Positions 1 to 8,310 of a stretch of 64,000 nucleotides of DNA are shown piece by piece. Each line of letters begins with the position of its first letter. The first letter of the stretch is position 1. The stretch comes from Microcoleus sp. EPA2 (GTDB lineage: Bacteria; Cyanobacteriota; Cyanobacteriia; Cyanobacteriales; Microcoleaceae). The notes beneath the pieces are model-generated. The model had not been told where the DNA came from. It was given only the letters and a program-made list of their open reading frames with translations, and searched no databases. The translations under genes were made by a program, and so were the position numbers. The stretch is taken from the NCBI GenBank assembly GCA_020882975.1, contig JAHRFD010000010.1, positions 62,001 through 126,000 on the forward strand, in the 5' to 3' direction.

Positions 1-52
1 TTGAGAGATGGTAAATTCTCGGCAATTATTGTTTGTAAAACCCGCCCCTACT
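1..52. repeat. Partial copy of the GGGCGGGTTT hairpin repeat (family A)
   Basis: Only the right arm, ending in AAAACCCGCCCCTAC, lies in the window; the left arm may be cut off by the window edge. The same arm closes full copies near 4.85-5.12 kb, 24.9 kb and 25.6 kb. It lies downstream of the rbc terminator. Confidence 0.6.
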
Positions 53-66
53 AGCAAATTATACAA

Positions 67-99
67 GAAAAAAAAGAGGCAGGGAATATTCCCCGCCTC
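67..99 (-). terminator. Rho-independent terminator of the rbc operon
   Basis: Read on the minus strand, a near-perfect stem (GAGGCGGGGAATATTCCC with its complement, one mismatched pair) is followed by a run of about nine T. It lies about 50 bases past the rbcS stop and is the clearest terminator in the window. Confidence 0.9.
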
Positions 100-150
100 C
101 AATCAGCAATGACTGTTAACCTAAAAATTAGATTAGCCAGCCAATCCTTT

Positions 151-486
151 TTAGTAGCCTCTGGTGTTTGGCTTGTGGACGATGAAGCTGAGCACTTGGC
201 ATTGCTTCACGTTGTCAAAACCCATGACGCGGATGTAGCAACCAGGGTTTTCTTGACGGCAAGCGTTGATTTCTGTCATGATTTCTTGGACGCTGCGAGC
301 GTGGAACAAAGGCAACTTCCAAAGAGTCCAATAGCGCATTTCAGCGGCGGAGGTTTCGTTGAATTCTACGCCGGGAATGTAGCCTTGATCCAAGATGTAT
401 TGCAGTTGCTTGGCAATTTGTGCGTCTGTCAGCGGGGGCAAATAGGACAGAGTTTCGTAACGACGCTCTTTAGGTAAAGTTTTCAT
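151..486 (-). CDS. rbcS: RuBisCO small subunit (form IB)
   Basis: A 111-residue protein matching the cyanobacterial RuBisCO small subunit. It begins [20 protein letters not shown] and carries the conserved stretch with [10 protein letters not shown] and, near the end, [15 protein letters not shown]. Eight copies cap the octameric large-subunit core of the CO2-fixing enzyme, which in cyanobacteria sits in carboxysomes. The length and the absence of a plant-type transit peptide fit the family. It is the last gene of rbcL-rbcX-rbcS, 46 bases after rbcX, and is followed by the operon terminator. Its codon usage resembles rbcL, with no sign of transfer. Confidence 0.98.
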   Translation of the reverse strand: MKTLPKERRYETLSYLPPLTDAQIAKQLQYILDQGYIPGVEFNETSAAEMRYWTLWKLPLFHARSVQEIMTEINACRQENPGCYIRVMGFDNVKQCQVLSFIVHKPNTRGY

Positions 487-532
487 TTTTCTATCTCTAA
501 GGTGTGTGTTCGATTCGCACTCGTGCGATCGA

Positions 533-946
533 TTAACTCGACAAATTATCTAGATTCGCTTCCGAATCTATGGAGGATGTTTCAGGATTGCTGCTAGCCA
601 CAGACCAATTAAGCTGCGTAATTCGCTCCAAATGCTGGCGTCTGTGTTCCATATTCGCCTGTTGAATGCCAGTACAAACCATTTCCGGCAAAAATTCTGT
701 CACATCGTGGGCCAGATATTCTCGCACCGTCATGATCCGAAATCCTAAATCTTGATTTTCCCTCAGCAATTCTTGAATGTATGCTTCTCCATCTTGGATT
801 TTGCCCTTGGTGGAAAAGTCGTTCAACCAGATTGCTAGAGGAGGATTGGTTTCGCTCAATTGAGTGACCACAATCCGCACGGATTGATAGGTTAGGTAAC
901 TTGCCAGCACCTTAGCGGTGTCTTTCGCAACTTGTTTGAGATCCAT
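533..946 (-). CDS. rbcX: RuBisCO assembly chaperone RbcX
   Basis: A 137-residue protein between rbcL and rbcS, the classic place for RbcX. RbcX is a small helical homodimer that binds the C-terminal tail of newly folded RbcL and helps assemble the RbcL8 core before RbcS joins. The N-terminal part ([24 protein letters not shown]) and the [13 protein letters not shown] region fit the family, as does a glutamate-rich, otherwise poorly conserved tail. The gap to rbcL is 137 bases and includes short AT-rich repeats, so some uncoupling of expression from rbcL is possible; no separate promoter is obvious. Confidence 0.95.
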   Translation of the reverse strand: MDLKQVAKDTAKVLASYLTYQSVRIVVTQLSETNPPLAIWLNDFSTKGKIQDGEAYIQELLRENQDLGFRIMTVREYLAHDVTEFLPEMVCTGIQQANMEHRRQHLERITQLNWSVASSNPETSSIDSEANLDNLSS

Positions 947-1083
947 TTTTGACCCCAGCCCTTAAGAGTTTTAGATTGTTGATTTTAGATTTTGGATGCA
1001 AACTTACTTGTAAATCTTCTTCTAAGATAAAGACATAACAGCAAGTTTGCTACCTAAAACCTAAAATCTCAAACCCAAAATCA

Positions 1084-2514
1084 TCAAACGGTATCCATTG
1101 CCTCGAATTCAAACTTGATTTCTTTCCAGAGTTCGCAAGCAACAGCCAATTCAGGGCTCCATTTGCAAGCTTCGCGAATGATGTCTCCGCCTTCGCGCAT
1201 CAAGTTGCGGCCTTCGTTACGTGCTTGGACGCAAGCTTCCAAAGCAACGCGGTTAGCTGTTGCACCAGGTGCGTTACCCCAAGGGTGGCCCAAGGTGCCG
1301 CCGCCGAACTGCAAGCAGGAGTCGTCGCCGAAGATTTCCACCAAGGCTGGCATATGCCAGATGTGGATACCGCCGGATGCAACTGGCATGACACCAGGCA
1401 TGGAGGCCCAATCTTGGGTGAAGTAGATACCGCGAGCGCGGTCTTGTTCGATGTGGTCTTCGCGCATCAAGTCTACGAAGCCCATGGTGATGCCTTTTTC
1501 GCCTTCGAGTTTGCCCACAACTGTACCGGAGTGCAGGTGGTCGCCGCCGGACATCCGCAAGCACTTGGCAAGCACGCGGAAGTGGATACCGTGGTTTTTC
1601 TGACGGTCGATAACGGCGTGCATGGCGCGGTGAATGTGCAACAGGATTCCGTTGCGACGGCACCATTTGGCCAAGGTGGTGTTTGCAGTGAAACCACCGG
1701 TCAGGTAGTCGTGCATGATGATGGGGGTTTTGATTTCTTTGGCGAATTCAGCCCGTTCCATCATTTCTTCGCAGGTGGGGGCGGTGACGTTGAGGTAGTG
1801 ACCTTTGACTTCGCCGGTTTCTGCTTGAGCTTTTTCAATAGCTTCTTGAACGAACAAGAAACGATCGCGCCAACGCATGAATGGTTGGGAGTTGATGTTT
1901 TCGTCGTCTTTGGTGAAATCCAAACCGCCGCGTAGAACTTCGTAAACGGCACGGCCGTAGTTCTTAGCAGACAGACCCAATTTGGGCTTAATTGTACAAC
2001 CGAGCAAAGGACGGCCGTACTTGTTCAATTTGTCGCGCTCAACGGTGATACCGTGAGGAGGACCTTGGAAGGTTTTGAGGTAAGCAATGGGAATCCGCAG
2101 GTCTTCCAACCGCAGAGCACGTAGGGCTTTGAAACCGAACACGTTACCAACCAAAGAGGTGAGCAAGTTGGTGACGGAACCTTCTTCAAACAAATCCAAA
2201 GGATAAGCGATGAAGCAAATGTATTGGTTGTCTTCGCCGGGGACTGGCTCGATGTCGTAGCAACGGCCTTTGTAGCGATCGAGGTCGGTGAGGAGGTCAG
2301 TCCACACAGTTGTCCAAGTACCGGTGGAAGATTCAGCAGCCACAGCAGCGCCGGCTTCTTCTGGTGGTACTCCAGGTTGTGGAGTTACACGGAAAGCCGC
2401 CAAAATATCTGTATCTTTCGGGGTGTAGTCCGGTGTGTAATACGTTAGTTTATAGTCTTGAACTCCGGCTTTATACCCAGCCTTGGATTGAGTTTGGGTT
2501 TGCGCGTAAGCCAT
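1084..2514 (-). CDS. rbcL: RuBisCO large subunit (form IB)
   Basis: A 476-residue large subunit of ribulose-1,5-bisphosphate carboxylase/oxygenase, the CO2-fixing enzyme of the Calvin cycle. Catalytic features are visible: the TIKPKLGLS loop (Lys176), the carbamylated lysine in [14 protein letters not shown] (Lys202) with its neighbouring acidic metal ligands, the loop-6 region with [13 protein letters not shown], and the [18 protein letters not shown] region. Length and start are typical of cyanobacterial form IB. It is the first gene of the minus-strand rbcL-rbcX-rbcS operon. Codon use is strongly biased, with few rare codons, as expected for a very highly expressed gene. Confidence 0.99.
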   Translation of the reverse strand: MAYAQTQTQSKAGYKAGVQDYKLTYYTPDYTPKDTDILAAFRVTPQPGVPPEEAGAAVAAESSTGTWTTVWTDLLTDLDRYKGRCYDIEPVPGEDNQYICFIAYPLDLFEEGSVTNLLTSLVGNVFGFKALRALRLEDLRIPIAYLKTFQGPPHGITVERDKLNKYGRPLLGCTIKPKLGLSAKNYGRAVYEVLRGGLDFTKDDENINSQPFMRWRDRFLFVQEAIEKAQAETGEVKGHYLNVTAPTCEEMMERAEFAKEIKTPIIMHDYLTGGFTANTTLAKWCRRNGILLHIHRAMHAVIDRQKNHGIHFRVLAKCLRMSGGDHLHSGTVVGKLEGEKGITMGFVDLMREDHIEQDRARGIYFTQDWASMPGVMPVASGGIHIWHMPALVEIFGDDSCLQFGGGTLGHPWGNAPGATANRVALEACVQARNEGRNLMREGGDIIREACKWSPELAVACELWKEIKFEFEAMDTV

Positions 2515-3087
2515 ATCTCGCTTCCTAGTATTCGCTTAATTTTGGGGCCTGATGGCAGGCTCTTAGAAATATATCAAGAAAGTGGCGCTCTAAAATTTTA
2601 ATATTCTTTTAATCATCATAAGTATTGTTTATTTCCCTTTACATTAAGAAATTATTTGTAACATCTCTTATTAAACAAAAGGTACGAATAATGCTTGGGG
2701 ATCGCAACAGAAGGGAGAGGGAACAAGATAGAGGGAATTAAAAAAAAAGGTTGGTTATCTAGGAGAGAAAGAATAAAGAAAGGGAATGGAGAGTTAGTTA
2801 GAAATACCTAAAATTATAGTTGATAGTTGAGTTCGATCGCGCGATCGAACTCAATCGAACTCAACGGCTATCCAAAAATCTCAAACCGCAAATTTTCAAT
2901 CTATAACTACTGTCTTCCACCGTCAAAAATCCAAACCATAGCACATAATATGGACAGGACTTGCGCGATGCCAAGTTTCTTAAATTCAAAAATCTCCTTA
3001 CAGCAATTGAACCGGAATGTCAACCCGGTTGCTGGGATAGCTGCTCGTAAGTCTTAATGGATATTTAGCCCCATTTCTACTCTGGTT
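2515..3087. promoter_or_regulatory. Divergent intergenic region upstream of rbcL and a Ser/Thr kinase gene
   Basis: These 573 bases separate the divergent rbcL and kinase genes, so the rbc promoter must lie here. The rbcL-proximal part (about 2580-2680) is very AT-rich with several TTAAT/ATTAA half-sites of the kind LysR-type regulators such as RbcR use; I cannot assign a specific operator or start site. The kinase-proximal part holds a perfect palindrome. No gene was recognised. Confidence 0.5.
2827..2854. repeat. Perfect 28-bp palindrome containing nested GCGATCGC-type sites
   Basis: TTGAGTTCGATCGC is followed directly by its exact reverse complement, with a CG-rich core of overlapping CGATCG sites. 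A further half-copy (TCGAACTCAAC) follows immediately. The same TCGAACTCAACTGG string appears at about 7207 before an antitoxin-like gene. Confidence 0.85.
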
Positions 3088-4842
3088 GTGCCACACCCCC
3101 ATTCAAAATCTGTCCACTGCATTAATCCAGATTGCCCAAAGCCGTACCCTCAGACTTGGGGCAACAATTTTTGTCAGAGTTGCGGAGGGCCGCTGCGACT
3201 GAAAAATCGCTATGTGCCGCTACAAGTTTTGGGTAAAGGCGGTTTTGCCGCTATCTACACGGTTTGGGATACAGAATCTGAAACCGAGCGCGTGCTCAAA
3301 GTATTGCTGGAAACTTCGCCGAAAGCGGTGAAACTATTCGAGCAAGAAGCTTGGGTGTTAGCAATTTTGCGCAATCCCGGTGTCCCCAGAGTCGAGGCTG
3401 AGGGTTATTTTCATGTGCAAATGCAAAACTTGGCAGGGGAGGGAAATGCTGCGGCGCGCAGGCTTCCTTGTTTGGTAATGGAGAAGATTCACGGTAAAAC
3501 TTTGGAAGATATTCTGGATGAGCACCCCCAAGGTTGTCCGCCAGAATGGGTTTTTAGTTGGCTTAGTCAAGCTGTGGAAATTTTAGAGGAGTTGCATAGA
3601 TGTCAGATTATTCACCGCGATATTAAACCGAGCAATTTGATGCTGCGGATGCCACAATCGCCACAACTTTTGCTGGCTAACGGTTTGGGTGGATTGCAGT
3701 TGGTGACGATCGACTTTGGCGGTGTTAAACAGATGGGTGGTGTCGCACCGGTGGGGAAAGATGCTCCAAGTTCGACGCGGTTAATTTCTCCTGGCTATAG
3801 CCCGCCGGAACAAATTGTTGGGGGCGGTGTGGGCCCGGCGACGGATTTTTATGCCTTGGGGCGGACTTGTATTCACTTGCTGACGGGGAAGTATCCGGCG
3901 GATATTGAAGATCCGATGACTGGGGAGTTGCGATGGCGGCATATTTCGCCGATCGCCCCGGCTTTTGCTAATTTGTTGGATGATATGGTGCGATCGGATG
4001 TGCAGCAGCGTCCGGCGACGGCTGGGGAGGTTCGCCAACGTTTGAGGCAGATTTCTACTCGGCATCAGGGACGAATGGCGATCGCGCCTAGCAGTCAAGC
4101 TATGCTGAAATTCTGTAGGCAAGTATTGGTGGTGGGGGCGCAAAAAACTGTCAGCCTGACTGGTTTTGTGTTTGGGGCGATCGCCCAAATTGTGGTAGCT
4201 TCTCTGGATACGGGCTGGGAAATGGTGCTCGGTGGGATTGGGGGAAGTGCGGGGGCGATCGGCGGTTTAGTTTTGGGCTATGCTTCGCCTATTGGCCCGG
4301 AAATTGCGAATTTTTTGAATGAGGGTTTGCATCAATTAATTCCTAATATGACTTTCGCTGTGGGGCCGGAGGTGCTACTGTTTGGATTTGCGGGATTGGG
4401 AACTGCGATCGGGTTGACGGATGCGGGCAGTTTTCGCCAACAAAAACAGTATTGGTTATCGGGATTGATGGGTGTTCAAGGTTATTTGTTAGCTGGTTTG
4501 TGTTGGTTGGAGTCGAGTGCTTCTAGTGGGGTGCAGGGGATTATTTTGGGTGCTTTTGCGATCGCATCTTTGACTGTGGGAATGGGTTTGCGGAGTCACC
4601 AATTGGTGCACGCTTTGGTGGTGGCTGTGTGTTCTACTGGGGTGTTTTTGTTTCTGAATGCTTTGAGCATTTTTCCTGGGAGTTTCTTGGAGAGTTTTGC
4701 CTCGTCTAACGCTACACTGGGCTTGTGGGAAGTTTGGGGGGCTGTGGCGTTTTTTGGTTTGTTGGGAAGTGCGATCGGGCTTTGTTTGGGAGTCAGTCAT
4801 TATTTGGTTGTGCCTTTGTTAAGGTGGTTGGGTTGGAAGTAA
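3088..4842 (+). CDS. Membrane-anchored Ser/Thr protein kinase with N-terminal zinc ribbon
   Basis: A 584-residue eukaryotic-type protein kinase. Order: a short zinc-ribbon-like segment (CINPDCP...CQSCG, residues ~11-34); a kinase domain (~43-325) with glycine loop VLGKGGFAAIY, the ATP-binding lysine in RVLKVLLE, catalytic HRDIKPSN and DFGGVKQ; then about seven hydrophobic segments from ~350 to the end. All key kinase residues are present, so activity is expected. The kinase domain probably faces the cytoplasm ahead of the membrane domain. The start is GTG at 3088. This zinc ribbon-kinase-membrane layout is common in filamentous cyanobacteria. Substrates cannot be read from the sequence. Confidence 0.92.
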   Translation: MPHPHSKSVHCINPDCPKPYPQTWGNNFCQSCGGPLRLKNRYVPLQVLGKGGFAAIYTVWDTESETERVLKVLLETSPKAVKLFEQEAWVLAILRNPGVPRVEAEGYFHVQMQNLAGEGNAAARRLPCLVMEKIHGKTLEDILDEHPQGCPPEWVFSWLSQAVEILEELHRCQIIHRDIKPSNLMLRMPQSPQLLLANGLGGLQLVTIDFGGVKQMGGVAPVGKDAPSSTRLISPGYSPPEQIVGGGVGPATDFYALGRTCIHLLTGKYPADIEDPMTGELRWRHISPIAPAFANLLDDMVRSDVQQRPATAGEVRQRLRQISTRHQGRMAIAPSSQAMLKFCRQVLVVGAQKTVSLTGFVFGAIAQIVVASLDTGWEMVLGGIGGSAGAIGGLVLGYASPIGPEIANFLNEGLHQLIPNMTFAVGPEVLLFGFAGLGTAIGLTDAGSFRQQKQYWLSGLMGVQGYLLAGLCWLESSASSGVQGIILGAFAIASLTVGMGLRSHQLVHALVVAVCSTGVFLFLNALSIFPGSFLESFASSNATLGLWEVWGAVAFFGLLGSAIGLCLGVSHYLVVPLLRWLGWK

Positions 4843-4851
4843 GCCCTGGGG

Positions 4852-5124
4852 CGGGGCGGGTTTATGAGCTCTTTTGTTTGAGTCAATTATAGTTGGTGAA
4901 ACCCGCCCCTACATTGATGGTGCAATCTGTAGGGGCGGGTTCACTGATGAATTTTGCCACCTACAAACCATCTTGAAAAACCCGCCCCCACCCAACCCAT
5001 AACCCCGATTTACCATCGTCACCCCATCATTACAATCAACTAATTATGAATTTTTGGGTTGAGATTGGGCGGGTTTATGAGATTGTTAGTTTTTGGCAAT
5101 TATGGTTGCTGAACCCGCCCCTAC
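4852..5124. repeat. Cluster of three family-A hairpin repeats
   Basis: Copies lie at about 4852-4912, 4929-4991 (opposite orientation) and 5067-5124. Each is a foldback of ~60 bases with arms GGGGCGGGTTTA and AACCCGCCCCTAC and a loop resembling CAATTATGGTTGGTGA. Other copies are at 1-52, 24897-24956 and 25571-25632. The first copy begins 10 bases after the kinase stop and could act as a bidirectional terminator. Confidence 0.85.
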
Positions 5125-5151
5125 ATTGTGATGGGAGAAGCTGTTAAGTGA

Positions 5152-5346
5152 CTGTCAGCAGAATTTCGGAACCAGTATTCTGAAGTTCCCTGGCGAGAGA
5201 TTGCTGGAATGAGAGACATTCTTACCCATCATTCTGATAGACTCAATTTCGATACCCTATGGGATGTTATTCAAGCTGATATCCCAGAACTCCTAGGATT
5301 GCTTGAACCATTACTACCTAATCCCGATGAAATGGACAATGAATAG
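5152..5346 (+). pseudogene. C-terminal remnant of a HepT-like (DUF86) toxin
   Basis: The frame reads LSAEFRNQYSEVPWREIAG, then MRDILTHHSDRLNFDTLWDV, and ends PNPDEMDNE. This matches the C-terminal half of HepT/DUF86 RNase toxins, where the EVPWREIAGMRD helix precedes an RxxxxH-type active site (here R-D-I-L-T-H-H). A stop lies just upstream in this frame and no N-terminal half is found, nor the partner MNT nucleotidyltransferase antitoxin. It is therefore a decayed toxin-antitoxin locus. The family match is by motif memory and not by alignment. Confidence 0.7.
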
Positions 5347-5395
5347 TTGTGAAGTGCCCTGACTAAAGCTTTGCTATAGTTGGGGTACTTCACAA
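5347..5395. repeat. Hairpin after the HepT relic
   Basis: Arms TTGTGAAGTGCCC and GGGGTACTTCACAA (12 of 14 pairing) enclose a 22-base loop that includes the self-complementary AAAGCTTT. It abuts the relic's stop codon. It could be the old terminator or an end hairpin of a lost mobile element; it lacks a clear T-run. Confidence 0.6.
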
Positions 5396-5590
5396 TGTCT
5401 GTTTCGCAAGCTATTGTGAAACCTAGAAACCGTTGCGTCCCCAAATGACCATTGAAATTGAGAACGAGAACAGAACTAGCACCGAAACCCAACCGAGTGA
5501 CAAAATATCCATAGCTATTTAACAAACTGTACAAAATGACTCCAAACCTTATGATAAGTCAATTTGAGCCATTTTTGAAATGAGGGCGCT

Positions 5591-6070
5591 GTGAAGGATT
5601 TGTCTAATTTTAGTGCTGCTGAACGGGTGGAATCTTTGAAAGCAGGCGCTGTTGCTGCTTTTGGGATGTTTTGGGGTTTTGGGGCGATCGCTCTTGTTAA
5701 TACCTGGATTCTAGTCCCTAGGTTTGATTTTCTGGCTGGATTGCAGGTAGGGGCGATCGACCTAAATTTTGCTTTTAAAGGGTCGATCGCCCTTTTGGCC
5801 GGTTTTCTCTTTGGTGTCACTTACCGCTATGCTATTCGCACCGATACCAACGCGCAGCTAAAATCCGGCGTGGTGTTGGCTTTTGGGCTGGTACGGGCTT
5901 GTGGACAGTTGGATGCGGGATGGTTTTTTGAGGCTGGGAAAATACCTGTGGTACAGGAGTTATTGCCCTTTGTGGTTGCGAGTGTGGAGAGTGTGGTATT
6001 ATTTGCGATCGCCGGTTTTGTGTTAGATTGGGCGATGGGGCGATCGTACATTAAGTGTTTTGATTCTTGA
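5591..6070 (+). CDS. Cyanobacterial integral membrane protein of unknown function
   Basis: A 159-residue protein with about four hydrophobic segments (roughly residues 17-45, 57-80, 93-105 and 122-148). The start is GTG at 5591. The best-defined parts are the glycine-rich first segment (FGMFWGFGAIAL), the FGVTYRYAIRTDTN loop and the repeated FGLVRACGQLDAG segment. It resembles conserved hypothetical membrane proteins found widely in cyanobacteria, but no function is known to me. A predicted transporter or thylakoid role would be a guess. It ends at the left edge of a MITE-like element, so its terminator may be part of that element. Confidence 0.75.
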   Translation: MKDLSNFSAAERVESLKAGAVAAFGMFWGFGAIALVNTWILVPRFDFLAGLQVGAIDLNFAFKGSIALLAGFLFGVTYRYAIRTDTNAQLKSGVVLAFGLVRACGQLDAGWFFEAGKIPVVQELLPFVVASVESVVLFAIAGFVLDWAMGRSYIKCFDS

Positions 6071-6311
6071 GAGGACACGGCAATGCCCATAGGTGTCAAC
6101 TTAAGGTTCATTTCACAGTCCGGCAAGGGTTGAAACCCCTGCCTCAAAGCGCAAGTCCTCTCAAAGAGGACTGATGATTTCTTGAGTCCTGTTTGAGAGG
6201 ACTGTCTTCTATTAGAAAGGGGTTTCAACCCCGGTTGGACTCCTGGAATGACTAACAGACTTGGCGGGTTGACAGCTTAAGTTGACACGCTTTGGGCACT
6301 GCCGTCTCCTC
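6071..6311. mobile_element. MITE-like element with ~36-bp terminal inverted repeats
   Basis: The left end (6071-6105) begins GAGGACACGGCAATGCCC and contains GTGTCAACTTAAG. The right end (6276-6311) is its inverse with three mismatches and a one-base gap. The 241-bp interior is made of nested palindromes (GGTTGAAACCCC with GGGGTTTCAACCC; AGTCCTCTC with GAGAGGACT) and codes for nothing. A related element with the same CCCATAG-GTGTCAAC core is at 28120-28592. A non-autonomous transposable element is the simplest reading; no cognate transposase is in the window. Confidence 0.75.
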
Positions 6312-6334
6312 CTACAATTAAGCCGTGTCAGCCC

Positions 6335-7009
6335 TTAAAAATTTAACACTTCAAATTCGGGACTACCATAAACCATTTGTTTATCTACAGCCGACAAAAC
6401 CCGATTATTAGCAACATCAGAAACTAGACATTGACAAACTAACTGCGCTACATCAGCGCGATGGATATTGCCAGCAACTCGACAATCTTGTGTTAAAACA
6501 CCATTGCCCGTTGCAGGTTCCGATTTCAGTCCGCCCGGACGAATCACAGTATAAATCATCCCACTTGCTATCAAGTGATTTTCGGCTTTTTCCTTATCAA
6601 TTAACACTGGGCCCAAGGTTTCTAAAGCTTGGGGTGGCAAAGCGCCCGCAGTATTACCACTACCGATGGAGGAAACTAAAATAAACTTTTTTACTCCGGC
6701 TTTGACAGCCGCATCAATCAAGTTTTTGTTGCCTAAATAATCTGCTCTTTGTCCATCTTTTGGCAAGCCTCCGATGGTGCTGATTACGGCATCAATTGGT
6801 GCGCTACCAGTCATGGCTGCATCCACAGCCTCCGAGTCCAAAGCATCGCCCAGATTGACTTTGATGCCCATTGCTGCTAATTCTGGGCTGGTTTCGGGCG
6901 ATCGCAAAAATGCAGTTACTTGAACATTTTGTGCTGTCAAACATTTGGCAATTTCTTTACCGACACCCCGACTAGCACCGGCTAAAAAAATGTGGAGTGA
7001 ATCTGTCAT
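6335..7009 (-). CDS. NAD(P)-binding atypical SDR-family protein
   Basis: A 224-residue Rossmann-fold protein of the extended/atypical short-chain dehydrogenase group (NmrA/SDR5-like). The nucleotide-binding motif is near the N-terminus as GASRGVGKEIA (residues ~11-21). It is followed by a DAVISTIGG segment, FILVSSIGS (the strand carrying the usual serine) and an IRPGGL segment. The YxxxK pair of classical SDRs is not clear, as is usual for this subgroup, so the reaction cannot be named. Similar proteins in cyanobacteria and plastids act as reductases or as redox-sensing assembly factors. It stands alone, convergent with the preceding membrane-protein gene. Confidence 0.85.
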   Translation of the reverse strand: MTDSLHIFLAGASRGVGKEIAKCLTAQNVQVTAFLRSPETSPELAAMGIKVNLGDALDSEAVDAAMTGSAPIDAVISTIGGLPKDGQRADYLGNKNLIDAAVKAGVKKFILVSSIGSGNTAGALPPQALETLGPVLIDKEKAENHLIASGMIYTVIRPGGLKSEPATGNGVLTQDCRVAGNIHRADVAQLVCQCLVSDVANNRVLSAVDKQMVYGSPEFEVLNF

Positions 7010-7161
7010 AGGAATTTTGTTTGAATTTGTTGTGGACGATTCGCTGTTGTGGGCGATCGACTGTTGTGGGCGATCGACCTCAAGCTCTCAAATGGGTTCC
7101 ATAAAGCATACCTTAAAAAAGGGGGTAAAAGAAGCAACGAGAGTTGAATGGGTGGCCCGAT

Positions 7162-7203
7162 GCGATCGTCGCCCTTTTTGACTTATTCCAAAAGGGCGAT
7201 CGC
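7162..7203. repeat. Family-C HIP1 hairpin, copy 1
   Basis: Foldback of type GCGATCG-CCCTTTTTGACTTATTCCAAAAGGGCGATCGC. It lies inside the 5' region of an antitoxin-like gene. The paralogous 5' region at ~11.3 kb has only a short GCGATCGAGGCGATCGC at this spot, as if this copy had been inserted there. Confidence 0.85.
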
Positions 7204-7233
7204 AGATCGAACTCAACTGGAAGCTAATAGTTG

Positions 7234-7239
7234 TATAAT
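7234..7239 (+). promoter_or_regulatory. -10 promoter element of the orphan antitoxin-like gene
   Basis: A perfect TATAAT sits 34 bases before the ATG at 7274, within a segment duplicated almost exactly upstream of the gene at 11400. A clear -35 hexamer is not seen. Confidence 0.6.
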
Positions 7240-7273
7240 AGACAAGCTAGGCAAGCGCAAACAGTGAAAACCT

Positions 7274-7567
7274 ATGTCACAAGCAATCCTCAACCAAATT
7301 GTCAATCAGCTTGAAATGCTTGATTTTTTTGAGTTACAGGAACTAGAACGCGCGATCGAGAAATATCTGGCTGATAAACAGCAAGCTACTCAACAAAAAC
7401 CAACTCAAAAATTTGTTAATAAAAAGCAATTATTTCAAGAATGGGATGCCATTTCTGATGAGGAAGCTGCGGTACTAAAAGCTGAGTTTACCACAGATTA
7501 TGTATCAAGATTACAGGTAGCATTGCAGTATACATTGCAAATGGATGAATTCGAGAATGTAGAATAA
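7274..7567 (+). CDS. Orphan antitoxin-like protein, C-terminus altered
   Basis: A 97-residue protein, nearly identical over ~75 residues to the 95-residue protein at 11400 (MSQAIL-QIVNQLEML-FFELQEL, then the EWD-ISDEEAAVLKAEF block). The other copy is followed by a MazF-like toxin; this one is not. After AEF its sequence diverges and ends in a different, shorter helix. It is therefore read as the remaining front part of a duplicated antitoxin gene whose back end and toxin were lost. A role as a solitary antitoxin is possible. Leader and promoter are duplicated too (7144-7490 against 11305-11610). The antitoxin label comes from the context of the second copy. Confidence 0.7.
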   Translation: MSQAILNQIVNQLEMLDFFELQELERAIEKYLADKQQATQQKPTQKFVNKKQLFQEWDAISDEEAAVLKAEFTTDYVSRLQVALQYTLQMDEFENVE

Positions 7568-7575
7568 TATAAATA

Positions 7576-7615
7576 GCGATCGCCCTTTGTGACTTGTTCC
7601 AAAAGGGCGATCGCC
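7576..7615. repeat. Family-C HIP1 hairpin, copy 2
   Basis: GCGATCGCCCTTTGTGACTT followed by TTCCAAAAGGGCGATCGCC. It starts 9 bases after the stop of the orphan antitoxin gene and ends 11 bases before the next gene's stop, so it separates two convergent units. Confidence 0.85.
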
Positions 7616-7626
7616 TTCCATAATCG

Positions 7627-7836
7627 TTAGTCGATTTTGGGCTTGCAATCGACAAAGGATAAAGCCTCTTCATCGAGATAGCCGGCGATCGCCATTTCAA
7701 TTACTGCCCAAACAGGATAGTTCATGGTTTTAGCGCGCAGGGATAGTGCTTCACGAATGGTTTTGGGTAATCCTTCTAGGAATATTTGTGCTAATTCCGG
7801 TGACAGATGTTCGGTGGTAATAGGCTGAGTTTGCAT
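7627..7836 (-). CDS. Small hypothetical protein paired with a GIY-YIG gene
   Basis: A 69-residue protein starting MQTQPITTEHLSPELAQIFL. It begins 4 bases after the stop of the upstream GIY-YIG gene, so the two are almost certainly co-translated. The central LPKTIREALSLRAKTMNYPV and the following helix AVIEMAIAGYLDEEAL resemble the short helical DNA-binding or antitoxin-like proteins of CopG/Arc type, but the match is too weak to name. In an array of two-gene toxin-antitoxin modules, an accessory or antitoxin role is an inference from context. Confidence 0.6.
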   Translation of the reverse strand: MQTQPITTEHLSPELAQIFLEGLPKTIREALSLRAKTMNYPVWAVIEMAIAGYLDEEALSFVDCKPKID

Positions 7837-7840
7837 AGAA

Positions 7841-8209
7841 TTAGTCCCTCGCTGGAATTTTCACGTTATAAGGTGGGTTAACAGCTTGAATGATGAGGCT
7901 TTCTAATTCTGATGATAGCTGAATCCATTGAGTAAAATCTAGCTGGTAAAAGGCGATGCGGATGTCTGTGGCTTTCAATCCTTCAATGAATGCCCAAAGT
8001 AAAGCTTTGTGGCCACCGCGAAAGCGATCGCGCAGTGTTCTAGTTTTGCCAATGTAGAGGATTCCAATGGTGCGATGTTTGACAGCGTAGATAGCAGCCC
8101 TCATGGGAAGTTCGCGAAATTCTTTGGAAAGGGTAATACAATCCTGAAAGGGAGTGGATGCAAGAATATTTAGTATGGCTTGGGCTTCTTGCTGGATGGA
8201 TTCAGGCAT
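7841..8209 (-). CDS. GIY-YIG nuclease-domain protein
   Basis: A 122-residue protein with a GIY-YIG-like core. AIYAVKHRTIGILYIGKTRT supplies the two short strands (AIY replaces GIY; LYIG matches YIG). It continues into LRDRFRGGHKALLWAF, with the conserved arginine, and then LSSELESLIIQAVNPPYN with the expected glutamate and asparagine. Stand-alone GIY-YIG proteins of this size are common in cyanobacteria and may cut DNA or be remnants of homing enzymes. It is the first gene of a two-gene unit with the 69-residue protein. Its position among toxin-antitoxin modules suggests an accessory, mobile gene. Confidence 0.8.
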   Translation of the reverse strand: MPESIQQEAQAILNILASTPFQDCITLSKEFRELPMRAAIYAVKHRTIGILYIGKTRTLRDRFRGGHKALLWAFIEGLKATDIRIAFYQLDFTQWIQLSSELESLIIQAVNPPYNVKIPARD

Positions 8210-8310
8210 AGCAGTGGGAGAGTTTGCAGTTGTTTCATCCTACAGCACGATCGCCCCTCTCCATCCACAAGACCGATCGCCCTTTCCATATAGTCAAAAA
8301 TAGCCAAAAA

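Noticed and set aside
1115..2528. Several plus-strand and minus-strand frames within rbcL, the longest 236 codons
   Set aside because: They are shadows of the rbcL coding strand; rbcL is unmistakable and the frames have no recognisable proteins.
5271..5534. Minus-strand frame of 87 codons after the HepT relic
   Set aside because: It overlaps the HepT relic and the hairpin, and shows no known motif. It is probably chance, though part could be from a lost mobile element.
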